From the NCBI GenBank assembly GCA_022496805.1, contig CM040093.1, forward strand, positions 684,501 to 748,500: a stretch of DNA of 64,000 bases, given 5' to 3'. This document shows positions 25,367 to 35,452 of the stretch, one piece after another. How positions within the stretch are numbered: position 1 is the stretch's first letter; each line of letters starts with the position of its first letter. The notes beneath the pieces were generated by a model. That model had not been told where the DNA came from. It saw nothing but the letters and a program-made list of their open reading frames with translations, and made no database searches. The position numbers and the translations under genes are program-made. The DNA comes from Pohlia nutans (taxonomy: Eukaryota > Streptophyta > Bryopsida > Bryales > Mniaceae).

Positions 25367-26455
25367 GATTATATCATTTGGAATTCATTCCAACAAATTT
25401 ACTACAAAATTATTATAATATTGACTGTAATCAAATTTAGAGTAAATATCTAGTTTCATCTTTCAAATTATATTTAATAAATATTCGTGATAGTATTGGT
25501 GAATCGAATCGTACGGATTAAATCTAAAATGCGTGTTCTATAACTTTTTTTCGTATACCAATTCTAAAGTACTCTACCCAACAAGTTTGACATAATTGCA
25601 TTTAGAGGCCCCTCCAATATTATCAACAGCTCTCCATCGCAAGAAATTTATTGCAATTAGTACAAAATTTAATAGGCTTACAAAGGTGACTCGGATGCAA
25701 GTGATGCGACGGAGGTTGTATGAGAAAGTTGCAAGGCTTTGAATCTGTTCGTCATCCAGTTTCTGGATGTTGGGACATTTAGGGGTTGAAAATGATAGAA
25801 TTACCTTTATAGGCTCGGCATTAGGTGTTGAAAATGATAGAATTACATTTAGGGGTATGAAAATGATAGAATTACCTTCATTAGTATTCATGAACCCTTT
25901 GACGCGCCAGCGTTCATATTGTAGACGCTACATGAATTCTGACGCGTCCCTTCACCACATACGGTGATATTTTTCATCCATCCAAAATTCTCTTGTTTCT
26001 TGTGCAACTTAAGTACCATTTCTGCGGTATGGATCTTCAAAATAAGATAATGTGAATTTTTGAAAAATTACAAAAGTGGTTTCTCAAGTGGTTTCTGTGA
26101 AGTTTCAATCTTAGTTCAGTAAGTGTGACCTTACACCTGATTGATTTTCCATTATAAGTATAGTCAAATAATGGAGACCATACCATCTTGTAGTGCGTGT
26201 TATTCCAATTTCATTACAATATTTGTCAATTTTTGTTTGTTTATTGGGGATTTTATATTAAATTTCAAGCAAAAACTTTGCAAAATTACGCGAATAATAT
26301 TAATAATAAATTTGATGAATCCAACTGTACAGATGTAATCTTCATGTTGACATTTACAACTTTGCTTTTTTACACCAACTCCATTTTAGTTTTTCATCAA
26401 CCATTTTAGAACAAATCTTTGAAAATAGTGTTCAATCGGAACGTTAAAGGGTTAA
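25367..26455. other. AT-rich spacer with short tandem repeat
   Basis: No gene seen. At about 25781-25876 three units of GAAAATGATAGAATTAC, each joined by an AGGGGT- or TAGGTGT-like string, repeat in tandem. A GTTAAAGGGTTAA end near 26443-26455 resembles the TTAA element termini. Confidence 0.55.
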
Positions 26456-26459
26456 ACAG

Positions 26460-27085
26460 AGAAAAAAAATAAAAAAAAAAAAAAAATAAAAAATAAAAAA
26501 AAAAATTTCGAAATGGGCGGGCAGTTGCTTACTTGCCCGAGTTCAGTTGCCCGTGCTCGAGTAGTCGAGTTCAGTTGCCCGCTGCCCGAGAGGTGCCCGC
26601 TGCCTGCCATGCCCGAGAGGGTCGTCTCTCTCGCAGGTAGGGTTTCATGCTCGCATGTTTCATTGTTTCTGTATGTTCCTCCTTGTTTCCGCTTGTATCC
26701 GCATCCGGTCGTTGTTCTCGCTTGCTCTTGTTCTCGTCTCCTATGCTAGTTCGTGTTTTTTTCTTGTCGTCGTTTCCTGTGGTAGTTCGTGTTTCTCTCC
26801 TGTGCTAGTTCGTGTTTCTCTCTTGTGTGCTAGTTCGTGTTTCTCGTGTTTCTCTCTTGTTCGTTTCCTGTGCTAGTTCGTGTTTCTCTCTTGCATTTAA
26901 TGTCCTTCTTTTAGGGTTTTGACTCGTATTCGTCGTCAGTTGTTTAGGATTTTAGGGTTTGTTCAGGGTCCGCAATTTGGTGACAGTGGAGGACGGTGGT
27001 GACGAAAGTTGGTGAGTGGAAGGCGCAGCGGTTGAAGTGGTGACGGTGGAGGGTTCAGTGTTACATTGCCTGCTTCATTAATCAG
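26460..27085 (+). promoter_or_regulatory. putative 5' leader exon / promoter region of ParB-methyltransferase copy B
   Basis: After an A-rich tract (26460-26510) composition jumps to GC-rich sequence with GCCCGAG repeats and TTCGTGTTTCTCTC repeats. The stretch ends CATTAATCAG followed by GTAATT at 27086, a good splice donor. A matching acceptor (CCTGTGCAG, intron end 28957) lies eleven bases before the ATG at 28968. I infer an untranslated leader exon; no TATA box is evident. Transcript data would be needed to fix the start. Confidence 0.45.
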
Positions 27086-27134
27086 GTAATTCTCCACCCA
27101 TGTTTTCTCTTCTGTCTTTTAAAATAAATTTAAA

Positions 27135-27690
27135 CCCATTGTGGTGGTGCATGGCCGTTCTTAGTTGATGGAGTGATTTGTCTGGGTAATTGTGGTAACA
27201 AACGAGACCTCAGCGTGCTTACTGGCCATCGCGTGAAATTCCCCTCTTTATGTCTGAAATTCAAAACGAGATAGATTGACAGATTGAGAGCATTTTCTTG
27301 ATTCCATGGGTGGTGGTGCATAGCCGTCATGAGTTTAGGGTGTGATTAGTCTGGTTAATTCTAGTGTGTTTAGTGACAGTTCAGCTGCAGGCTTACTAGC
27401 CATGGCGTGAATTTGAATTTTATGTCTGAAATTGAAATTGTTCAGAGCTCATTCTGGATTCCATGGGTACTGGTGCATGGCAGTTTGGAGTTTAGGGTGT
27501 GATTTGTCTAGTTAATTCCATTAACGAATGAGACTTCGCCTTGCTTCCTTTGAATTGGAGATTTAGATTTATGGAATTCAGCATTGGTGATTCAAATTTC
27601 TTATAAATTGAGTTATGAACACACTTTTCCTTACTGTAGTCCTGTATGAACTGTATTGTTGGAGTGATTTGTCCAGTTAATTCCGTTCAC
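27135..27690. repeat. degenerate roughly 160-bp tandem repeat, 3-4 copies
   Basis: Units start TTCCATGGGTGGTGGTGCAT(A/G)GC and contain GTGTGATT(A/T)GTCT(G/A)G and TTTATGTCTGAAAT. Copies begin near 27140, 27303, 27461 and, weakly, 27640. They lie inside the inferred leader intron. Confidence 0.7.
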
Positions 27691-27753
27691 GAACAATACC
27701 TCAACTTTAAATCATCTGCAAAATAAGTGCAAGTACCTTCACGTCGCAGATAA

Positions 27754-28906
27754 TTATCTTCGAGTCGAGGATAATTATCTTCGAATCGAAGATAATTAAC
27801 AGCGAGTTAAGGACAATTATCTTTGACTCGAGGATAACTATCTTTGACTCGAGGATCACTATCTGTGAAGAAAGAGATAATTATTTCTCGACACAAAGAT
27901 AACTATCCTCGAGTCGAAGATAAATATTTCTCGACACAAAGATAACTACCCTCGATATTCCTAAAATTTACGGAAGAGTAACATAAAAATATCCTAGACT
28001 CAACGGCGAAAATCCACGAACCAAAAATACCAACTTTAAATTAAAAAATATCAGACAAATCAGAAACATTAAGTGGCAAAAACAAAATTTATCCTCGACC
28101 CAAAGATAAATATGCAGAGCATACGCAAAGAAGATAAAAAGCCCACTCCTCTGTAGAGATATCCTCGACTCGAAGATACATTCTGAAACAAAACAACAAA
28201 ACATCAACCCGATAGGCAGCATTATCTTCGAGTCGAAGACAGTCCAAGGACTAAACCGTAGCATGATCCGTAAAAAAAACCGCAATCAGGGAGAAAGTAC
28301 CATCTAAATCATAAAGTTATCTTCGAGTTGACGATAATAGTCAGGAATCGCAGTCCAACAACAATAGGAATAGGCATTTCTACTGAGTAAATGTTTGTAA
28401 CCAGCAAGAATACCCTTAACCCGAGGATAATTGTCAGACACCAAACTCCAATACCAATAGGAAAAGGCATTTCAACTGAGGAATTGTTCGTATCGAGCGA
28501 GTATATCCTCGACACGAAGATAAATAAAGGGTCTCAAATTGATAGACATAAGTCTCAATGATAACGAATACCTCTCTTCAACGACGAAGGGAAACAAATG
28601 AACAGAAAAATCTCAATGTCACAAGTAAATCCAACACATTATCTTCGAGTCGAGGATACTTTCACCAGATCCTCGACTCGAAGACATGCATTATTAACTG
28701 CAGAGAAGAGATCAGTGAGACACCAAATGTATACCACAACTACTTCATGAGTCCTCCATGCACCAAAATGATAACGCAACATACGTAAGAGTAATGCGCC
28801 CTGCCCCTTGCACATCTTCGACACGAAGATGTACCCAGACCAAAGCAATAGAAGATAGCAAGTCGAATTCATGTGATAATCCAATGTATCCTCGACTCGA
28901 AGATAC
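27754..28906. repeat. palindrome zone 2a, inside the inferred leader intron
   Basis: Clear copies start at 27754, 27775 (directly abutting), 27817, 27838, 27903, 28089, 28159, 28222, 28317, 28503, 28639, 28668, 28812 and 28886, with further degenerate ones (for example about 27880 and 28408). The motif is the same TATCYTCGASTCGARGATA family as zone 1. Several have mutated in both arms consistently: at 28812 the outer bases read ACATCTTCG...CGAAGATGT, so the pairing is kept although the sequence changed. Confidence 0.93.
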
Positions 28907-30409
28907 CTGAGTATTGCAGACCCTCTAACAGTCAAGCTGCTACGATGTCCTGTGCAGGTCTGTTGAAATGGCTGAGTCAGAGAACTACAACTACTCGTCC
29001 ACAACACCATTCATGGAGCCATTCCAGAATCCACTTGGAGAGACACCGTTCATATACGATATGCCGTCCAACTACGGATCCCTGTGGCAGTTCAAAGATT
29101 GCGTTGCAGCCTGGACATTTGGGTTCAGCCGGTTCAAGAATTATGTGTATCTCAGGCACCGTGAGCACAACAGTCCGAACTTCCTCGTTTGGAACAACAA
29201 CGAGAAGGTCACGTTCATCGAGCAGCACCGCAAGGACTACATTGTCATAGCCCTTCAAGCAATCGATGATATGGGCCGTGCACAACAACACACCCATTCC
29301 CAGGTCATCAAAGTGCACGACCAGGGAGCAAAATTCGACATGGACGCGCTCATGGATTCTTTGCAAGACTTCTCCACGCCAGAGTTGGCAGACCCGTTCA
29401 GGACTAATTACCTCCCACGGCAGTGCGCAACGGTCGAGGCCCTGGTTCGCAAGCTCAGCGACGTCTTTCAGGCACTAGACAGGTACGCACTATAGAACTG
29501 CATCCCGGCCTCCTCGGCAATCCAAACCAGGCGACTCCGCCAGCCAGATGCAGCTGACGCCAACCGTTCCCAGTCGGGAACACCTCGAGCAGACAGTAGA
29601 GGAAGCGCCGGGAAGAGAGCCCGTTCGAACCCCCGAGTGTCGACTCCCGGCACCGCAGCAGCAGGTGAATCAAGTAGGAAGCGGAGAAAATCAACGCCTG
29701 CCGCAAGACCGTCAACCGCCGGGAGCTCAGGATTAGCATTGGCGACGGTGCAGGGGAGACACAACCAAAACGCAGACCCCGTGCCTGAGTACCTGAAGTT
29801 CAATGAAATGAGAAAGGATTTCTGGGACAAACACAAGGCCTGCTATGTGTTTGATGAATTATCGTACAAGGTCTCCATCGACCAATGCTTTCTTGCCAAT
29901 GACGAGTATGTCATCAGAAAGCTAGAGAAGGAAATTTTGGAGGACTGCAAGAAGGAGCTCGTTCAGCTTGCAGACATCAGACAGCGACAAACCGTCTACC
30001 TCACTCCTGTTGACGAGAACTTCAAACTGCTGAAGAATAAACCAAAGAAATGGGAGGATATCGAAAATGGCCGCTTTATGATTATAAACGGTCAACACAG
30101 CATCACCGCATCTAAAGAACTGCAGCGTGAGGGATGCGGGGAGGCTCGACGGAATGAATTGAGGACGTGGAACGCATATATTGTGTGGACTTTGGACACT
30201 GTCCAACTGCACAACATCTCCAAGTTCTACAACTCCACAAACCACCTGAACCACGCGCAGCCAACATGGGGTAACCAGATCATCAGCGGTCGCAACATCT
30301 GGCTCCACTGCGGGAGGCCCACCAACATTGCTACGGAGGCAGCAACGAGACATAATGGTGCGGTGTTATCTCAGTCGAAGTACCGCGTAAGTCCCCCTTT
30401 TCTGTGAAT

Positions 30410-30589
30410 ATATCCTCGACTCGAAGATACGGGCTCTCGCTCAACCCGCGACTTCATCTCAACGAAACCATCTACATTTCTGTAGATTAGACACTTAGCT
30501 ATGCTAATAGCAATGCAAATGTGGAATGTCAAACTAAGTCCTCCCCTTTTGTATAGGTACTGCAGTCAATATCCTCGCCTCGAAGATAA
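30410..30589. repeat. two palindromes in intron 2 of copy B
   Basis: Copies at 30410-30430 (ATATCCTCGACTCGAAGATAC) and 30569-30589 lie wholly inside the 30387-30653 intron. Confidence 0.92.
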
Positions 30590-32017
30590 TCACGCTAGTT
30601 CCCCCGGCAGTTGTCTGTCTCTAACAACTGTTGTGTTATTCGTTTGGTTGCAGACATTCACCACCTTGATCGTCGGCCGGTTCCAGAATATCAACCCAGA
30701 CAAAGAAGGAAATATTGTGAAGGGGCCCGCTGACCTCAAGTATGAGATCAAGGTGATCACGCTCCCAGACGACCACTACGCCATGTGGGAGGAGTTCCTG
30801 ACCAAATACTCCAACGGGGACCTGATCAATCCCGAGACGCTCCAGCCCTACAGAGAAGCCAAAGGCATCAAGAAAAGATTCACGCTGCAGCGGGAATTCT
30901 TCAAGCGCATGGGCCATTTAACGGATGAGGACCTCAAAGCCTACGTGCAACATCTGCTGGGGAGAACCCCAAACAGGACGCTGCCATACCCCAAGGTATC
31001 AGTGGGGAAGACGAGATCATACGTCGTGGGTCACTACAGCGGGACTGACTAGGTGGAGCGCCGCAAGCCCAAGAAGATCATTCTTGAGGAGTTGGTGAAT
31101 ATCAACAAGACCTTCAATTTCTTTAAACCCGACGGGTCTGTGGACAAGGCGAGCTGGAAGTCCTGGAAGAAGACTTACCGGTTCTCCACGGCGACGTTCG
31201 ACTTCCTCCTCTCCACTCCGTCGGGAGACTTCTTTAAGAGGCGCCTGACCAACGAGGCCATGAACAAGCGACTGAGCGACATGACGGACAAATTCCAAGA
31301 GCTCAATGACATGTTCAAGTCGTTCATGTCGCACAAGTGCCGCTTGCAAGAGCATACAGGCAGGATTCAGCTTCGGGCCCATGACGGACCGTCCATGGCG
31401 TTCATCATGAATTCAAAGTGGAAGTACGACCCTCGCAACGGCATGAGCTTCGGGATTGCGGATCTCCAGGAGGCTCCGAAGCACAAAGCATCCGAGAACC
31501 CTACCGCTCCGGCTCCGCTTTTCCCTTTCCTCACGAAGCTCCTTGAGCTCAAGGACCCGCCTATGACACAGCCCAAAGTGTGGCTCTGGATAACGGCGTC
31601 AACTATTGATGACGCAACGGCGTCTACGTTCATCAAGATGTACTTCCCCGACTACGAATACGAGTCGTCCGTCTACAAACCGTGCAAGGCAAAATCAATG
31701 ACGTTTCCAATCGGCAAACAGCGTCCGACGTCATGCTGCACTTCATGTTCAAGCGGGGTGTCCCGGACTACATTCCTGGACTTCTCAAGAAAGAGTACTC
31801 CGCCAACCCCATCTCATACTACAATGATCCCTCGAAGAACCACGAGGCGAAGTGGAGATTTTACTCCAGCGAGCTGCGGATGGAGATCTACTTGGAGGTC
31901 CTCCAGAACTTTGCAACTCCGGAGGAGAACTTTTTCGGCATCTACACGGGTGCCAAATGCATGCTGACTGCAAAGGTATACTTCCACTCTATTTGCGGCG
32001 CAGTGTATGGTCGACTG

Positions 32018-32162
32018 TTATCTTCGAATCGAAGACTGTCACTGTCTTCATTTGCTGCTGTCATTCTGTGGCTTCTGGTGTGTCCTTGTCATTTTGTATG
32101 TGTAGTTGTCCCCACTAACCTTGATGATTTTCACTTCTCCTCTATCTTCGACTCGAGGATAA
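32018..32162. repeat. two palindromes in intron 3 of copy B
   Basis: Copies at 32018-32038 and 32142-32162 lie inside the 31976-32234 intron. Confidence 0.92.
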
Positions 32163-32432
32163 TTGGCCCAAGCTCACCTAGTTAGGGGTCTCTGCTGCTC
32201 TTACTGAATCTTGGACGTCCGCTTGCTGATGCAGATGTACGGGTTGAACTACTACGGGATCGCCAGCAATGTGGGGATGAAGAAGCTCGAGAGGCTGGGG
32301 AAGAAGGCAGATAGCCTCGGCATGAAGGATTTCCTCTTTGGGAATTCCCCGTACATGGGAAATTACATCAAACCTGTACTCCTACGCACGAACGACGCTG
32401 AGGCAACTCCCTGAGGACACGCATAGAGGGAT

Positions 32433-33863
32433 GTGGAACCCCTTTCGGAGGAGGACGAGGGTGAGGAGGAGGACCGTAACGAGGTGGATCGTGGCGAGGA
32501 GGGAGAGGAGCACTTTGACCAGTACGGGTCGCAGCTTCCTGAACCCCAAGACATTGGAGCAGATGATTCGTTGGACTCGTCAAGCGATGATTCGTCGGAT
32601 GATTCTGACAATCCGGACTATTGTGTTCCGGAAACAGCAGCACTTGGCCAATCTGCGCCGCCGGATCCTCGAGTCGAGGATAGCCGTCCCGTCCAGGGTT
32701 CACCTCCTCCTCCTCCTCCTGAGGAGATGCAGATATCAGTTGCGCCACCGGATCCTCGAGTCGAGGATAGCCGCCCCGTCCAGGGTTCTCCGAATCCGTC
32801 CCCTCCTGATGAGTCGCAGAGACCAGTCGCGCCGTCCAGTTCAGACGTTCTTCCTCCTCGACGGGTGCGTGATAAGGGAAAGAGCGTCGCTGCCATACCT
32901 GCTACCGCTGATATCATCGAGCTCAGCGACACCGAAGACGATCCCGCGACAGTAGCCGCATTTACTCCCGCGACAGAACCCGCGAGTATCACCCCCCCTC
33001 CGTCCCTCAAAACTGACAAGGGTATTGCATTTAAACTCAAGGAGTTGCGTGCGATACGTGACGGTGAGGACGCGTCCTCCTGCGATAAAGATAATATCCT
33101 CAACAAGTGCCGTGTGAACGAGGTCTTGTTCTGGGAAGAGAAGGAGCAGAAGAGGAAGCACAAGAAGGAGGTGGAGGATGCAATGCTTGCTGAGATTCAG
33201 AGGTTGAGAGAATCTCAAGAGCAATCCTCAAGGGAAGTGGCGGAGTTGAGGGCCTTGCTGACGGGTTCAGCTGCTCCAGTTGCTGAACCTTCCAATGCGG
33301 CAGCGGCCATCATGGCCACTTCTGAGGGGTCGGGCCTGCACCTTCCCGGCTACGATGCGCCTGAGGATCCTCGATCCGAGGATATCTCTCACTCCTCCGT
33401 TGCTCCTGCTGCGATGGCATGTGATGTGCCCCGTCCTGCTTCTCGTGATACCGCTCACCCTCGGGACCTTGAAGACCAAGGTCAGGCGGAAGCCCCCCAG
33501 TCCTCCTGCCCCAACACCGAGTCGCAGGACGAGCAGCAAGACGAGCAGCAACATCCTCGAGGCGAGGATGATTCTGGGCATCCTCCTCCCATCCCAGAGG
33601 AGGCCTGTCCCGCTCCTCCACCTGAGACCGAGGCTCTTTGTGATGTTGTTCACTCAACTCCCCCTCCCGTCCTCGCAGCAGACGAACGTTGTTCCCCTCA
33701 GACCCAGGACGAACAACTGGTGGACTACGAAGATGAGCCACTTCAGGAGCACCACGAACTGGCACCGGACGTTCCCGCGGATGATATCGTCGACAGCGCA
33801 CCACCTGATCAAGCAGTTCAGGTACAGTCTCCTGACCATTCAGACCCTTATGAATATTTATGA
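32433..33863 (+). CDS. acidic / proline-rich frame with coiled coil and in-frame palindromes
   Basis: 476 codons to TGA 33863, in the same frame as the end of copy B and separated from it only by TGA 32412 and TAG 32424, so it is probably the C-terminal tail of that gene. The first 60 residues are Glu/Asp/Ser-rich, followed by a Pro-rich part with two PDPRVEDSRPVQGS repeats. A long charged helix about 185-280 (WEEKEQKRKHKKEVEDAM onward) looks like a coiled coil. The rest is Pro/Ser/Glu-rich. Four palindromes are translated in one frame as DPRVED, DPRVED, DPRSED and HPRGED. The low-complexity, disordered nature argues for a flexible tail, not an enzyme. A start at 32433 is GTG, not a credible independent initiation site. 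Confidence 0.55.
   Translation: MEPLSEEDEGEEEDRNEVDRGEEGEEHFDQYGSQLPEPQDIGADDSLDSSSDDSSDDSDNPDYCVPETAALGQSAPPDPRVEDSRPVQGSPPPPPPEEMQISVAPPDPRVEDSRPVQGSPNPSPPDESQRPVAPSSSDVLPPRRVRDKGKSVAAIPATADIIELSDTEDDPATVAAFTPATEPASITPPPSLKTDKGIAFKLKELRAIRDGEDASSCDKDNILNKCRVNEVLFWEEKEQKRKHKKEVEDAMLAEIQRLRESQEQSSREVAELRALLTGSAAPVAEPSNAAAAIMATSEGSGLHLPGYDAPEDPRSEDISHSSVAPAAMACDVPRPASRDTAHPRDLEDQGQAEAPQSSCPNTESQDEQQDEQQHPRGEDDSGHPPPIPEEACPAPPPETEALCDVVHSTPPPVLAADERCSPQTQDEQLVDYEDEPLQEHHELAPDVPADDIVDSAPPDQAVQVQSPDHSDPYEYL
32663..33571. repeat. four palindromes within coding sequence
   Basis: At 32663-32683, 32750-32770, 33365-33385 and 33551-33571. The first two lie in a longer duplicated stretch (CCGGATCCTCGAG...CCGTCCAGGGTTC). 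The last two have changed both arms' centre (TCGATCCGA, TCGAGGCGA) but keep the ATCCTCG/CGAGGAT arms. All four are read in the same frame. Confidence 0.93.
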
Positions 33864-34176
33864 GTCGCCAGGATGTCGCTTGATGGAAGTGTTTTGCTCC
33901 CTCCATCAATCTGTCATTTCCTGTATGTAGACTCTTATTTCTATTCATTCTGGTTGACAGGAGGGGGTGCCTCGCCTATGATTGTGTGGCGCTGTCGACC
34001 CGCCCCGCTGTGACAGCCTTCCTGTAGAATAGTGTAGATTCACGGATTTCGGATGCAGTTTTTGGATGCGTGCATAGCTGCCCCCTGGGCGAGATTTTAA
34101 ACGACCGGATGATTGTATATTATTCACTATGTAAATTTAATATATAAGGCACTACATTTTTGCGAATCCTTGCCTA

Positions 34177-35200
34177 ATGTCTTTCCATTGTCCATGTTTT
34201 TTGTCCCAGCCGAAATTGCTTAGGAGTGTGCACCGTCCGCTGCCCCTGAAACCATCACTTATTGGAGGTGTCCTGCAGTCAGATAGTGGGATGAAATGCT
34301 TTACCCCACTCTCTGGCACTCCTGTTTCTGCTTCTGCGTTCGATCAGGTAACTCCACTTGTTCTGTGTTTGCTTTGATCAGGTCGTGTCGCCGTCTAGCG
34401 GAGTCGCTCTGCCGCGGACTGTTTCGTCTTTAGTGTCCCAACCGCGAAGGAAGTGGTTGAATCTCGTGCTCGACTTGAACGACATTCTCTGCCAATGCGT
34501 CGATAAGTCCCAACTCCCAAAGAATGCATGGGTCAACCCTGTCGACTGGCACGTCTTCTCCTCTTCGATTCCCACCTTGCTTGGACCTAAGCACGTCTAC
34601 ACTCGTCCTCGTTTGGCCGATTTCCTCTCCGTGGTCGCCGAGGTCGCCAAGGTCGCCGATCGTGTCGTCGTCTGGAGCTCGATGAGGAGGTCCACCGTCG
34701 AGCTCATCGCAGGCTTCCTCTTCGAGGGCGTCAAACAGCCGTTTGAGATTATGGGGCAGGAGTTCTGCACCAAGGTTGAAATCTCTCGCGGGAGGTACCT
34801 TAAGGATCTGTCTGGCACCAAGGAGATCTTCTTCAAGGACCTCGCCAAACGGGTGTTCTCCAATTCCAGTGGGGCTGCCTCCTTCCACAAGGACAACACC
34901 CTTCTCATAGACAATTCCCCCGAGAAGAGTGTGTACAATGAGACCGGCAAAGCCATATTCCTAGAGTCCTGGTCTCGTTCGCAGCGTCGTGACGACGTCC
35001 TCATGGGGACCCTCGCTCCGTGGCTTCGTCACCTGCACTCTTCTTGTGCTCCAGGCCAGCTCCGACAGTACGTCGAGAGAAATCGGATCGGGCGTGGTCC
35101 CCTGCAGCCGTCCGATCCGCTCTATTCCCATATCGCTCGTAGGCTCGCACAGTCCACCGCCGCCTGCGGCTGTTTTTACAATTTTCCGGGGATTCGTTAG
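34177..35200 (+). CDS. FCP1/NIF-like (HAD) phosphatase homologue, probably inactive
   Basis: Main frame 34358-35200, ending TAG. It has a HAD-type first motif, LVLDLNDIL, where NIF/FCP1 phosphatases have DLDET: the nucleophile Asp is present but the second Asp is Asn and the Thr is Ile. VVVWSSM follows as motif II, and LLIDNSPEKS as the motif III DNSP signature. Length (about 240 residues of domain) fits a stand-alone SCP/NIF domain. The upstream frame 34177-34347 can be joined by removing 34348-34381 (GT...CAG, 34 nt), which keeps frame but is very short for an intron. The family dephosphorylates Ser/Thr, typically of RNA polymerase II CTD. Loss of the second Asp makes this copy a likely pseudo-enzyme. 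It lies 0.5 kb after the palindrome-bearing frame, on the same strand. Confidence 0.75.
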
Positions 35201-35452
35201 TTCCGAACAGCCGTAGTTTTTGAAAGTGACGTTGTCCGGGTGTCGAACTGTAATTACATTTTGTATTATTAATTTTGTACTCCCACTTTTTGTATGATTA
35301 AATGTGTATATCGGAATTTGTAAATGCTCCGTGTGTTCTCGGGAGCTAAGCTTGTATGTTGGATTCTCTTGTGGTGCTCTCCGCTGCTCTAGATCCTTGC
35401 ATCGCGGATCGGGTGTGGGACTACCTGTCGTTGTATCGGTTGGTTTCATGCC

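Larger units (their letters stand above)
28968..32414 (+). pseudogene. ParB/Srx-like + DNA-methyltransferase-like fusion gene, copy B (broken)
   Basis: ATG 28968 (MAESENYNYS). Introns 29483-29530 (48 nt), 30387-30653 and 31976-32234 all keep frame. An N-terminal domain of about 170 residues (absent from the visible part of copy A) is followed by a basic linker, then a ParB/Srx-like region with GRFMIINGQHSITASKEL where copy A has DGNHR. Next come a helical middle, a region aligning with copy A motif IV (FGIADLQEAP), the strand VWLWITAS, and the block NFFGIYTGAKCMLTA in place of motif I. Lesions: in-frame TAG 31050-31052, a frame change near 31650-31680, and in-frame TGA 32412-32414 and TAG 32424-32426. 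The SAM-binding Asp seen in copy A is not conserved, so methyltransferase activity is unlikely even if repaired. Two introns each hold two 21-bp palindromes. Confidence 0.68.

Noticed and set aside
28977..33948. Long minus-strand and alternative plus-strand frames opposite ParB-methyltransferase copy B and its tail
   Set aside because: Shadows of a GC-rich coding strand. They lack splice continuity and recognisable motifs.
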